Positions 19,521 through 30,210 of a DNA stretch of 64,000 nucleotides are shown here, piece after piece. Position 1 is the first letter of the stretch, and each line of letters begins with the position of its first letter. Below the pieces are notes generated by a model. It made no database searches. It saw only the letters and a program-made list of their open reading frames with translations, and was not told the origin of the DNA. The DNA comes from Bryopsis sp. KO-2023 (taxonomy: Eukaryota; Chlorophyta; Ulvophyceae; Bryopsidales; Bryopsidaceae), in NCBI GenBank assembly GCA_030272585.1, contig BSYQ01000002.1, positions 8,556,001 through 8,620,000 of the forward strand, given 5' to 3'. Made by a program: the position numbers and the translations under genes.

Positions 19521-21109
19521 GAATCGGGTGCTGGAAAAACAAGGTATCAACGACTCGATAGTGACTCTTGGAACTTGATGAGGTATGAAAACGCTTGAGT
19601 TGCCGTTTCTGACAAAGCTGTTTTATCACCACCTCCAGGGAGACAATTTGGCCTATCGTTTGTTTTTTTTCTGTGGCAACGGGTAAGTCACGTGCATCAG
19701 GGTCTGTCATTGTGCAGCACGTGAATGCATGTCCGTCCGATTTCTGACGCTGTTTTCCATTTCATAGCTGTGGAGACCTGTGAATTTGGGTGGCAATAAG
19801 AACACAAATCTAGGCGAAAAATCTGTTTGCTTGGCAGATATTCAAAACGGTACAAAGATGACTGTGACAGGTTGGCGCTCCACGAAGTTGAAAAAGAACG
19901 CCTGACAGGGCGCTGGTCAAATCCCGATGGAGCCGCTCTCCTCCAAACGTGAGGGCTGAAAAGCATTGAATGTGAAAAAACCATCGTGTTTCGCAGGGGA
20001 GGATTGATGCCGCGATTGCTACGTGGCTTTTGACTGCAATTTCTACCCTTTTTTTTGCGTGCAAAAGGCGGCGTCCCGTGGTCGCATGAGAAGGAGGACC
20101 ACTTTGAGTTTTGTTGCAGATTTCAGCTTTGTTCGTTGGAAGAAAGGAAAAAACCCTACCCCATTTTTGTACCAGCGTTTTTTTGTACCTGTTCTGCATG
20201 GACTCCCCTGATGATCCACAGGGTCCCCAAGATGGAGCTTTTTTGTTGGTGTCATGATGAAAACAAGATATTTTTTTTTGTTGGCTCGACCAAAAGTAGT
20301 ATTTCTCAAAGATTACATAGTTTGGTTGATACGAGCCTACCCCGACGTTTTCCTCATAATCCTCCTGTTGGAGTTGAGGAAAATAGCGATGTTGTGATCG
20401 CCCTAGCTGTTTTCCCGGGCTTTTTTTTCCATGCAGCCGTGGTTTTTCTTTCTTTTTCTCTGATAATCGGTAGCAGGTTCTGAGCTATCTTTGGTATTTG
20501 AATTCTCAGGGAATATTGCCGGCAAAAACAAGAAATTCTGGCATCATACTTAAAACAAGACCTGTAAATTGGTTTCGCTTTCGTTTCTACTCTCTCCACT
20601 GTGGAAGACTTGAACATTTCCACAGAATCTCAGATATTGGGGCTGAATGACAACAAGTACTCTCGAGATCTCTTCCCCAAAGTTTCATATGGATGCATGC
20701 ATGCATGTGCAATTCAAATGCTGGAACATGGTGAATAAATGAACCGTATATTAGCCAAGATTGCTATTTTTTCGACGAAATCTTCTCACGCCGTTACATC
20801 CTGTACTACATGTCACTCTTTTTGCATCGTCCAGATCGATTCTCACACGCGTTAGTTTTGAGTCGATCGCCTTCACTTAAACGGTCGTTTCACTTTCTTC
20901 AACCTGGAAAACCCTCCTGGGAACCCGCTTCTTTTTCTTCCCAAGAACCTTATTCGAGACTGCGTTTTTGGTGCTATCGCTCGCATCAGGTGTGCCCAAC
21001 CGATTTTTCCGCCAGAAACACCCGCAATCAAGAAGCCTGGTTGGAAAAGAGCGTGGGGACAACGGGTCGACCTGGCTGGTTCTGTTTTCAGGGTGGTTGG
21101 TTTGCAGAA
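19521..21109. other. No confident gene; region upstream of F-box gene 2
   Basis: Short ORFs on both strands and an ATGCATGC run at ~20694-20707. The frame of F-box gene 2 stays open back to 20810, but the conserved family start is at 21110. Confidence 0.45.
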
Positions 21110-22186
21110 ATGAGCGATGACGTGAGTGTTGAGTGGGAGCTCCCGAGTGGAGTTCTTGGTAGAATTTTCGGAGGGTTCTCCCCAAGGACACTGGCCAGGT
21201 GCTCCTGTGTTGCTAAGGATTGGAACGACGCCACCAAGGAAGACCGTTTCGACAGAAAAGTACGCCTAGAGAGAGCCTGGCGATGTGGCACCGTTGTACC
21301 GAAATGTATCGAGTTTGCGAGGAAGCAGTGGACTCGGATCGAACAATGTGTTAGACAGGGCGAGATGCTTGCGATTCGGGGAGGTGGAAAGATTATCTTA
21401 GTAAACGCTGAAAACGGCGAGGTCATCACTAGAGACGACCCCGATGTTTGGAATCTGTGTTTGGGTTTGATCGATGCCGGTGGTTCGATGATGCTTGTGT
21501 ATGGACATGACAACCAAGAAGAGCTGGTGGTCTCAGAAATACTTGACTTCAAGAAAATCGCGTCTCTGGACGTTGGTTTCAAGGTTTATGTGATCGTGGA
21601 TGCTGGAGATCACGTGGTCATTGGTGGTGAATGTGGTCGTTTAGAGCTGTGGGGCAAGATCGATTGGAATCAAGCAAGGGTTTTGTATGATGGCTTTCAT
21701 CGTGCTCAGAGAAGAACTATCGGGTGTGCCGCTTTCGCTAGGGAATCCGGTTTCCTAACATGTGGATTGATTGACGGACATCTTGAAGTGTGGAGCTTAG
21801 CGTCCTACGCCTGCGTGGCAACGGTAAAGGGGCACCTCGAATTTGTCATGAACATTGATGCCAATGACAGTACGATCATTAGTAATTCTCTAGATGGTAC
21901 CGTCCGGATGTGGGCTCGAGACACCTTGGAATGCTTGCAAGTTTTTGACGTTGACAAGTGGCGCGCTATTGTGGCATTGAACAAAAGTAAATTCGCATAC
22001 TTCTCGAGAGGCACGAAGGAAGTAGTGGTTCGTGGTATTGCCAAAGAGGATCGTTTTCTCCTTAAATTTCATGTAGGAGAAAATCTCTTGGGTCTTTACT
22101 TGACGGAGGACAAGCTCGTTGTTGTGACGTGTGACGGGGAAATCTTGGTATTTGACTTTTTGGCTCATTCTTGCATTAAAGAATGA
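21110..22186 (+). CDS. F-box/WD40-repeat protein 2
   Basis: 358 aa, intronless. The ATG at 21110 gives MSDDVSVEWELPSGVLGRIF, matching the start of its relatives; an in-frame ATG at 20810 would add 100 unconserved residues. F-box at ~8-50 (GRIFGGFSPRTLARCSCVAKDWND). WD-like blades: VIGGECGRLELWGK, CGLIDGHLEVWSL, VKGHLEFVMNI, SNSLDGTVRMWAR. Blades are less regular than in genes 1 and 5. Closest relative is the gene at 60338-61429 (shared ERAWRCGTVVPK). Inferred role: SCF substrate receptor. Confidence 0.88.
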   Translation: MSDDVSVEWELPSGVLGRIFGGFSPRTLARCSCVAKDWNDATKEDRFDRKVRLERAWRCGTVVPKCIEFARKQWTRIEQCVRQGEMLAIRGGGKIILVNAENGEVITRDDPDVWNLCLGLIDAGGSMMLVYGHDNQEELVVSEILDFKKIASLDVGFKVYVIVDAGDHVVIGGECGRLELWGKIDWNQARVLYDGFHRAQRRTIGCAAFARESGFLTCGLIDGHLEVWSLASYACVATVKGHLEFVMNIDANDSTIISNSLDGTVRMWARDTLECLQVFDVDKWRAIVALNKSKFAYFSRGTKEVVVRGIAKEDRFLLKFHVGENLLGLYLTEDKLVVVTCDGEILVFDFLAHSCIKE

Positions 22187-23296
22187 AAAGTAGAAGTCAC
22201 AAAAGGTCTTTTGCATATTGTTAAACAAGAAAAGCTAGGTACAGTTGTCTCGGGACCTCCTTTTGTGTCTTCTAAAAAAAAAAATGGAGGCAAACATATA
22301 CCTCTTTTCTTGGGAAGCAAACCTACACTTGTGGTGCTCAGAAGGGCAAGGTATTTTCTTTTTGCAGCTGATGTCTTTTGAGGGAGGAAGTGGTGATGTT
22401 TGACCCTAGCTAGAGTCAACACTCACTTTGAAAATAGGACTTTCCCCTTGTTTCTTGTGAATATTTCTGCTCCTTGACAAAGTAGTAAGACTTGATTTCA
22501 ACCCATCGTTGTTGTGTTTTTGTACAAGTTCGTAGAACAACAAGACTGTTTTTTTTTGATAGAAGAAGAAAAAGGTGTTTCTCATTTTCTCATACAACAG
22601 ACGAGAGAAATTCTTGATTTGTCCTTCAGGATGGAGTGTAGTGAATTTAGCAAACTAGTGGAAAAAGAGAGAAAAAAAAGAAGGGGACATAAAACGATGG
22701 GATAGAAATTGTAACGTCTTCTGATATTTCTGTTTCTTGGGAACAAGTTGAGCTTCTGATGTGATGCTTTCCTCTTCCTGCAAGAACTTCCTAATTGAGA
22801 AACGATTTATAAGTTTCTTATGGGGTTTCCGCTAGTGGATTGCACAGAGAAGAAAACAGGTGTCATGCATTGGGCAGCAGCAGGGGGCCCGGCTCAAAAG
22901 GAATCTAAGAATGTAAGAATAACCGGAGGGATTTCTAGGTTAGGGTGGCTGTCACCCACTCATCTGCTGAAGAGGAGGAAAAAAAGGAGTCTCTCTAAAC
23001 ATTTAATATAGATAATTAAAAACTCATGTTTCCTTGTCACAGTGAGTCACTGGAAAAGTTCCAGTGCTCAGCTTTGAAGTGCAGACACAGAAAGTGATTG
23101 CTATCACAGCTCCTCCTTTGGCAGATCATATTTGAAGAAACGAAAAAACTGACGGTTCACAAGAATCAAGGGCCAAACTCTGAACCGATCGAGGCCACAC
23201 GATATGCGAAAGCCTCCCCTATCTTCCTACCCTCTTTCCTCTGCTCACAACCCCGCCCCAGATATGATAAAAAAAGGTAAACCCGAATGTTAGACT
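22187..23296. other. No gene seen
   Basis: AT-rich DNA. 22915-22985 (ACCGGAGGGATTTCTAGGTT) is a short diverged piece of repeat family R3. Confidence 0.45.
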
Positions 23297-24360
23297 TATA
23301 ATTCATCGTGGCCACCCCCAAGATCCTCATCATCACCGCCGCCTTCTCCACCGCCAGATTGATAGGCATCGGCGACGATGGACTGACAGATATTCTTGTC
23401 TTCTCTCAGTTGCTCGTTGTATTCTTCAACATCAGCGTCAGGATTCTCATCGAGTGATTCGAGGACTTCCTAAACAGCTTCTGTAATCTTCGTTTTGTCC
23501 CCTTTTTTCAGGTTCCCGCCCAATTTGTCCTCAAACGTGTTCTTCATGTTGTAGCAGTACGTCTCAAAAGACCTCCTGGCATCCACCTTCTTTTTCTTCA
23601 GTTTGTCTTGCTCGGCGAATTCCCCCGCCTCTTGAACCATTCTTTGGATGTCGTCCGCACTCATTCGCCCCTTGTCCTTAGTGATGGTGATATTTTCCTT
23701 GTTTCTCGTTTTGTTTTTTCTTGCCCTTGTCTTCATCATAGACGTTGGGGATGCCGTTCGCATCGATTTCGAGCTGTACTTCTATCTGAGGGATGACTCT
23801 GGCGGCGGAAAAAATTCCATTCAAGTCGAACTGACCCAGCTTGTGGTTCTCCTTGCTCATTGCTCTCTCACCCTCCAAAACCTGGATCGTCACGGTGGTC
23901 TGTTGGTCTTGGTAGGTGGCGAAGACCTGGGACTTATTGGTTGAGACTAAAGTGTTCCTGGGAATGAGTTTACTCATCACTCCACCAACAGTCTCGATAC
24001 CCAACGTCAAAGGAGCCACATCCGAAAGGATAACCCCATCTAAGTCACTCTCAGCATCGCCGCCCAAAACGTTTAATCAACAGCCTCGTGTGAGTTGATG
24101 CCCTTATTCGGCTCCTCTCCATTGAAGTACTCCTTGATGAGTGCCTGGACCTTTGGGATTCTGATGGACCCTCCAACCAACACGATTTCGTGGATCCCGT
24201 TCTTCTTCAGGCCAGCGTGCTCCATGGCCTGGAAACACGGCAAAATCACGTGAGATGCATGCCTTCATTCTCTCATATTTAAATTCGTGTGCACCTACAG
24301 CAAGTGCAATGCAGTGTTCGTGATATCTACCCACCTTCCTGACAGGTCCTAGAGTGGCTT
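23297..24360 (-). pseudogene. BiP/GRP78-type HSP70 pseudogene, copy 1, ending HDEL
   Basis: Minus strand, in order: TLGPVRK, a retained intron (gtgggtag…tttccag), then [40 protein letters not shown] and a premature TAA after HEAVD. Further on, in a shifted frame: [42 protein letters not shown]-like, KGRMSADDIQRMVQEAGE and ETYCYNMKNTFEDKLGG. It closes with GGGEGGDDEDLGGGHDEL and a stop at 23297-23299. HDEL is the ER-retrieval signal of BiP, the ER-lumen HSP70. Most of the ATPase domain is missing and there are at least two frame breaks. The retained intron argues for segmental duplication, not retroposition. Sister copy at 62651-63430. Confidence 0.85.
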
Positions 24361-25166
24361 CTTGTTCTTGTCGACGATATCATAAGAAACAAGTTTCTTG
24401 TCTCTCTGGATCTCCCTATCCTGAAAGCTACAAACGCAATAGAACTTTTGGTAAGCGTTCAGGGATTCCTGACTTTCGAGATTCCCTCTTGGCCCTTCAG
24501 AATGGACTATTCGACTTTCCGGTCTTCTCTATGATTGTAGAGCCTTTTGCAACTCGGGGGGCTGAAAGGCAAAGTTACTCCTGACTAAGTAATCGTCAGA
24601 TAGAGAATGTTCTTTTAGAGTATTACACCGAGAGGCTATTGTGCTTCTACTTGAACAATTGATGTAAGTCACAGGACATATCCACGTTCATGCACTGAGA
24701 AAGCCTCAGCCTTAGCCTTCATGGCTAGTCAACTCGTTTTCATATCAAACGCTGGACGTTTTCTTTGTGTGTTTAACGATGACCCAGAAGAACGCTTAAA
24801 AATAACATTCGGGTGTGTCTCTGTTTGGCACTGAGCTTCTCACCACTTGGTTTCTTTCAAAAGCTTGAACCTCACCTCGCATTAATGCTCGTCAGGGCCA
24901 CTGCCTTCTGGTCAGGACGCGCAGTTCTAGCCAGAGTCCATATTTTTCCCACCTCTTTTGCGCACCATCGCAGCGCCACTGCACCCCAACGCAATCTAAC
25001 GATTTTGTGACAAACCCAAGTTTGACTCACAAATTGAAATGCCGTCGCTGTGGTATGAGCTTCCATTCTGTGGCGCGTCAAATATTTCCCGAACTTTGCA
25101 TGCAGCTGCTGCACAAGCCAAAACGTCTTATAATCGAACTTTTGTTTTCTTTTCGGAATACATTGT
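24361..25166. other. No gene seen
   Basis: Short ORFs only; the sequence upstream of the BiP relic does not continue the HSP70 ATPase domain. Confidence 0.45.
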
Positions 25167-27317
25167 CTAGAAACTTTTCGTCAAATGTATATCCGTGGTG
25201 GTTGAGTGTTTTTTTTTTTTGATACAGTTCACAAAATAAAGCATTGCGGCTGGAAACAAAAGAAGAAAAAGCGTTACAACTCTGCGCACCTGGTGCTGTC
25301 GAGAGCCGGGAAGAGTCAGACCATAAACGACGTCTGTGGCGATCAATGCGGCGGATTGCCAAGAGTTCCCCCTTTTTCCCCTTTGCTCGAACCTGTTCTC
25401 CTCTAATTGAACGAGATCGTCCTCCAAAGCCTCATGAGGTTTTGCCGAAGGATGCTTGTCGCGAAAAATACCAACTGCGATGTTTGTGCTCCCAACAGCC
25501 GCCATTCTGGGCGTCAAATGAGTGGTTCGCAACTTAACGATTTTGTCCATAGTCACGTGGCGGAAAGAAACTCCATACTCTTTCTTTGAATCCGTGAACG
25601 TAGCCCCTAGAAGTCCTTTGCCCGGCAAACACTGAAAGACTTGCTTCACGAACGTTATGAGGACCCCACTGAATTTCTCCCACAACGCCACGACGGCTCT
25701 CTCTGGGATCTGTTCGCCATCCGCAACAATGGCCATAGACTCTCCTCTGTCTTCCAGCTCCGAAACCGCTGACTTGATTTCTGATGAGGTAGTAGTTCCG
25801 TTTGTGTTCCCTGGAGGCTTGAAATCAACGCAACCCCAGTCGTCGATCACTCTGGTTGAGGTTCGCCAGGTTGTTGCTGTTCCTGGCAGGATAAGAGAAT
25901 CGAAAGTTATGAGCCCCCCAACGCCCTGTTGGATAGGGTTATCATTGTCCTCCTTTCGAACGATGAGAAGTGGTCTCTGGAATTGCGCCTCGGCGAAAAG
26001 CACTATCCCTAAAGGACCTGGCCCTGCGAGTTTCCAATTCTCGGGCTCCGTGGATACCATGAGTCGGCCAGTAATTTCATCCACAAAAGAGAAGAGGGTG
26101 ATATCGCCAAATTCCAGTGCCTCCTCCACGCGCTCCTTTGGATTTTTCCCGCTGAACGACATGTGATCAGTGGGCGGCGCTCTCCCTACAAGCAGAGCTT
26201 CGAGAGGAATATCGAGCATCTCTCCCAGGCCAAGGAACCCTCTCCATCCATCTTCACAATGTGTGACTGTGTGGATGTTCCAATTTTGTGTGGATCTCTG
26301 ATCTTCCACCAAAATCGATTTTCTTCTGTTATGAGGAGCCGCCGCTTTTAGTATACCTATACTCAGCTCCGTTCCGGTTATGTGTTTCGGTATGATTCGC
26401 CAGGGTAGGTGCATATTCGATTCGCTCGCTGACGGACACAAATGCACCTTGTGCCTCCCACCAAATTCGGAGCTTTGGAGTTCGAACGCAGTCCCAGATT
26501 TCCTGATTATCGCACCCCCGTCTCTCAATCCAGTTCCTTTTTTGCACTCGTCTCTCAGTGCTCGTTCACTGAAGGCTTCCATGGCATTCTCCTGACCGAT
26601 CAAAGATCGAAGCGTCATTGCATGGGCGGATGGCCATTTGCACCTGCCTTTTTTTGCGCCTTTTGCCTTGTCAACATTTGAATCTTCTTCGTAAGCCCCC
26701 ACATGATCCTTCCTTTTTTCCCCCTGCAGAAGCTCAAAAGGGAAGTATTCAGGTTGACGTTGGGCCCCCGGCTGCGCGAAAACATCACAAACGACGGTAG
26801 TTAATCCTGCCTTCGAGCTGACACTGATGGTATTTAATTCGATATTGATGCACTTCTGACGACCCTTTGGCGCAACACACACACAGGGAAGACCTCTAAC
26901 CGTAGTCCCTGCGCAGACTTTGCTTTTGCGTTTCTCCAGTAAACTTCGAGGTTTCGATAAAATACAAGGTACAGAAAACCTGGTAAAGACTATCGCTTCA
27001 ATCGTGGTGTGGAGACTTACACTTTGGGCTTCTTCGCTGACAATGGCGTGTCCCACACCATCAAAATCTTCTATCGCCCGAATACGATGTATCAAGCCTA
27101 CCAGGTTTCTGCTGAAGACGGGGGCAACGTGTATGCCAAATCTTGACAATTTCGTGCGTCGCGCTTTTGCACCCATTGGCTTCGGTACTCGCGTTGTCAT
27201 TTTGTATGGGGAAAACGCGACCCCATCAAACTTTGCAAAGTTTGCGACGCTTCTGTCGCAACCCAAGATCACACGCATAGCCTTCGTGTAGCAGTTGTTC
27301 GGGCACTTCGCAATCAT
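25167..27317 (-). CDS. Hypothetical protein, 716 aa, family unknown
   Basis: A long open frame from the ATG at 27317 (MIAKCPNNCYTKAMRVILG). No domain recognised. Visible features: Cys-rich start (CPNNC), basic stretch (KPMGAKARRTKLSR), a Lys-rich segment (KAKGAKKGRCK) and one strong hydrophobic segment near the C-terminus (VVTLFLLLFPAAMLYFV), followed by KKKK. This would suit a membrane protein with a large N-terminal part and a short basic tail. An absence of stops over 2.1 kb is unlikely by chance here. A minus-strand exon at 27547-27456 (IEDKEVLFSDDSVEPEC, SLLHQQL) with a good acceptor and donor lies just upstream, but as I read the splice it enters a different frame. It could be a TE-derived ORF. 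Confidence 0.5.
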   Translation of the reverse strand: MIAKCPNNCYTKAMRVILGCDRSVANFAKFDGVAFSPYKMTTRVPKPMGAKARRTKLSRFGIHVAPVFSRNLVGLIHRIRAIEDFDGVGHAIVSEEAQSVSLHTTIEAIVFTRFSVPCILSKPRSLLEKRKSKVCAGTTVRGLPCVCVAPKGRQKCINIELNTISVSSKAGLTTVVCDVFAQPGAQRQPEYFPFELLQGEKRKDHVGAYEEDSNVDKAKGAKKGRCKWPSAHAMTLRSLIGQENAMEAFSERALRDECKKGTGLRDGGAIIRKSGTAFELQSSEFGGRHKVHLCPSASESNMHLPWRIIPKHITGTELSIGILKAAAPHNRRKSILVEDQRSTQNWNIHTVTHCEDGWRGFLGLGEMLDIPLEALLVGRAPPTDHMSFSGKNPKERVEEALEFGDITLFSFVDEITGRLMVSTEPENWKLAGPGPLGIVLFAEAQFQRPLLIVRKEDNDNPIQQGVGGLITFDSLILPGTATTWRTSTRVIDDWGCVDFKPPGNTNGTTTSSEIKSAVSELEDRGESMAIVADGEQIPERAVVALWEKFSGVLITFVKQVFQCLPGKGLLGATFTDSKKEYGVSFRHVTMDKIVKLRTTHLTPRMAAVGSTNIAVGIFRDKHPSAKPHEALEDDLVQLEENRFEQRGKRGNSWQSAALIATDVVYGLTLPGSRQHQVRRVVTLFLLLFPAAMLYFVNCIKKKKHSTTTDIHLTKSF

Positions 27318-27455
27318 CTCTTTCCCAATGTTCAAGGTGCGCCGTTGGTTCGAAGCTCACGCTGAAATAGCCCACACGTATCAGCCCCCTTTGTGAATGA
27401 CGGTGTGAGGTTAAAAAGAATCTAACCACATCCATCAAAAATTTCAATCTTTTAC

Positions 27456-27547
27456 CTAAGCTGCTGGTGTAGCAGAGAGTTGAAAACGCCCTCAAAGCAC
27501 TCGGGCTCCACCGAATCGTCAGAAAATAGCACCTCTTTGTCCTCTAT
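27456..27547 (-). CDS. Candidate exon upstream of the 716-aa ORF
   Basis: 92 nt between a TGTTACAG acceptor and a GTAAAAGA donor. Encodes IEDKEVLFSDDSVEPECFEG then VFNSLLHQQLR, acidic and protein-like. Exits in phase 2. The next acceptor (…CTATTTCAG at ~27370) leads to SFEPTAHLEHWERDDCEVPE, which ends at a TGA within 45 residues. The gene model is therefore unresolved. Confidence 0.35.
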
Positions 27548-28785
27548 CTGTAACAGAAAAATGCACACAAAATTCACTTGTCAAGTCACTTATAACTTCT
27601 GTTGCCTATGCAGCACCAGAATAAACCCAACCCAGGGGAGTCCTACCACCAGCTCGAACTTTTCCTTCGGTTGTGTCTTCTCGATCTGCACCGGGGCGTC
27701 GACGTCGCTCTTCCCAAAGCACCGAAAAGCGCCAGCGAAACGACTTTACCACAACATTCCAAAACGCGTGTCAAAGTGGGCATCAAAGTCGACCAAGTAC
27801 TCGTGCTGTAACTAAAATACTGATATCCAGAACCCCAGTGACTTGATCGTTGTACTATCAGGGAGTTATCATGTCGCTACTGTAACAAAGTTCTGTCTCC
27901 TCACCTCTGCAAATACTTTTCGGCAAAGAACCTAGATTTGGACGATCGTGTGGAATGCCGCTTTGTTTTTTTTGCAAACCTGCCATGTGTGCAACCAGGG
28001 AGCGCTGGTCGCGATACCGCTCTATTATCTCACTGGAAGCGCATAGAAAGGTTTCAAGCGAAGTCTAGAAACTCGAGGCAAGCTGATACATTTTAGCTTC
28101 TGTGTGGTGTTCCACATGTTTGGGTGAAGAGTTGAGGTCTAAGTACAGCCTATGATTATTCTGAAAGCTCTTTTTGGAGAGTGTTGTGATGATATGAATG
28201 TTTTCCACGTATTCTTGAGTGTCACTCGGTGTATTTAGGCGTTTAAGAGTTTAATTTTTTCGTATGAGTTGGTCGATTCGTGTGCGAGTGGCACGGAGGA
28301 AAAAGAAGTATAAATTATGCGGCATTAGCGATGTCAATGAGGTAGCTAGCTACCCCAACGACGATCGAAATGCCGAACTTCCCATGGTGGGCGAATCCTA
28401 ATCGGTTGACGAGACCCCCCGGGATCAACCGGGGGACGACCTTGGTTGCACCATCGTTGCCATCATGGGTGCCAAGTGTCGTGCCAGAGTGGGGGCCACC
28501 CACTCTGGCGGATCAACGTCATGATCGAAAATATGTTTTGACCCGATTAGTGCCGGGTTAGTTGATTTTTAATTTCTCTCTCCTCCACATTTCAGTTGTC
28601 GTCGAGCGCGTTTTTTTCCCTCATGATGTGACTTAGAAACTCATCCGGTATGTGCATACATATCATATCATATCATGATTACACACGAAGAAGCCGCTCA
28701 GCTTCTATTGCGGAAAAATCGAGAAAAACCCGTCCAAAAACAAATCAGAATCTCCAAAAAACAAACAAACAAATAAACCAATTGT
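27548..28785. other. Possible further exons, otherwise no gene
   Basis: Minus-strand readings at ~27640-27815 (HEYLVDFDAHFDTRFGML; DVDAPVQIEKTQPKEKFELV) look protein-like and may belong to the same gene as 27456-27547. 28315-28530 has an imperfect CCCCCCGGG…CCGGGGG palindrome. A TCATA microsatellite is at ~28660-28677. Confidence 0.35.
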
Positions 28786-28918
28786 TCAAATGATATCAGA
28801 AGAACCAAAACCCTTATCATCCCTAGTACTCTGAGAGAGCGAATCAACCAGCACAACCTCCGGTGTAGAAATCTTCTCTAAAATGAGCTGAGCAATCCTA
28901 TCCCCTATCCTATGTGCA
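28786..28918 (-). pseudogene. dUTPase C-terminal fragment
   Basis: Minus strand: RIGDRIAQLILEKI, then VVLVDSLSQSTRDDKGFGSS and a stop shortly after. GDRIAQL and the Gly-rich GFGSS-D tail are motifs 4 and 5 of trimeric dUTP diphosphatases, which remove dUTP from the nucleotide pool; motif 5 closes over the active site. Motifs 1-3 are not found upstream. Arg-Gly before GFGS is replaced by Asp-Asp. Either the last exon of a gene whose other exons I cannot see, or a relic carried by a mobile element. Confidence 0.55.
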
Positions 28919-29270
28919 TACAGCGGTGCGCACGCCCTGGACGCACGGGGGTCAGCCACGGCCAAGACACGGAAACTGCCAAAGGTGTGGCCCAAATTCC
29001 CCTGAGTTCGAAACATTCATTTGTAGATACGGACTTGTGTAATAAAGTTCGAAACATTCCGAGCACCCAAAGGAAAAGAATGTGTCAGGGGGTTGATTTT
29101 GAAATGGAGGCCTCGAGCGCGACCCCTTTCAACACACGAAGGTGCAGCGGCTGGAACGCGCGTTTTTTCTGTTAAATTTCGGCCCTATAAGTGGGTGGTT
29201 TCGAGTTACTGCACACATGAAGGAAGGAAACCGCCCCCAAAAAAATCCCCCCAACAAAGAGTCGGGTGGG

Positions 29271-29345
29271 TGAGAGTGTGAGGAGCCGTTGTGTGGGGGA
29301 CAGGAAAACGCTCGCTTTCCTGTTCTGGAGAAGCTCGGAACTCAG
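29271..29345 (+). repeat. Short interspersed repeat R5, copy 1
   Basis: GTGAGAGTGTGAGGAGCCGT … CCTGTTCTGGAGAAGCTCGG is nearly identical to 33727-33800. Confidence 0.8.
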
Positions 29346-29479
29346 GTAGCGGGAAGCTGGACATGGTGTTCTAGTTAATGGCAATTGGGGGGCAAACAAA
29401 CGAAAAGTCGAAATCCACTGGACTCTCCAATTCAACAAGCAGAAACAGGAGTCCAGTATCAAAAGGACTGCAGGAAGAA

Positions 29480-30210
29480 CCGGAGGGCTTTATAGATCAG
29501 GTTAGTTTTCACCCCCCATCTGATAAAGGACAAAAAACAAAACAAGAGAGAAGAAGGAAAAAGAGTGGCGGTGGATAATCCAGCCCTCTAAAGGGAGGGA
29601 TTCCTTTGAGTTGGGGGATAGTAGGGACAAAGAAAAATTGGGGATAAGTGTTGCCAATGACTCTTTTTTTTGGTGGGTCACTGACCCACTAAATAGAAGC
29701 AGCGGTCTTGCATTAGAATTTTCTTAAAACACTCTTTTTCACTCAAAATTGATTACGATTCTGCATTGGGTTGTGGACAGGGGTCGTCACATCGGATCGA
29801 TTTTTAGCTAATGTGAATGCCTTTTTTCAAAACAAGGTGATGGAGAAATTAATTCCAGAAAAATGAAAAAAAGAAACTTTGTTTTTATTGTGGAAAAGAA
29901 ACATGGAGGGAATTCTTGTGGAGGTGCCTTTTTTCTTCATTTGAAACCCAGTTTTCTGGATGACTTATCCTTGCAAGGGATTTCAGTTTTGCATGTTCTG
30001 GTTGGCCCCTGAAACAAAACAGGGATGACTAAATGGAACCTCTAAAACGAAAAGATAAGCCAAATGCACCAGAGTCCATGGAGTGTTTTGTGTGTAATGC
30101 AGTCCATTGATTTCAACTAAAACACACACATGGACAGTGATGTTTTTTTTAACTCGTCAACACGTGTGACCGTTTTCTTTTTTCCCCATGTAGGTTGAGA
30201 CATCCATAAT
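29480..30210. repeat. Interspersed repeat family R3, copy 2
   Basis: Direct diverged copy of 12040-12830, with a deletion of about 50 bases around the GGGTCACTGACCCAC block. Confidence 0.82.

Noticed and set aside
20810..21109. N-terminal extension of F-box gene 2
   Set aside because: The in-frame extension has no counterpart in the other family members, which start at Met-Ser-Asp.
25657..26166. 169-codon plus-strand ORF opposite the 716-codon ORF
   Set aside because: Entirely antisense to a much longer open frame, with Ser/Pro-rich shadow composition.
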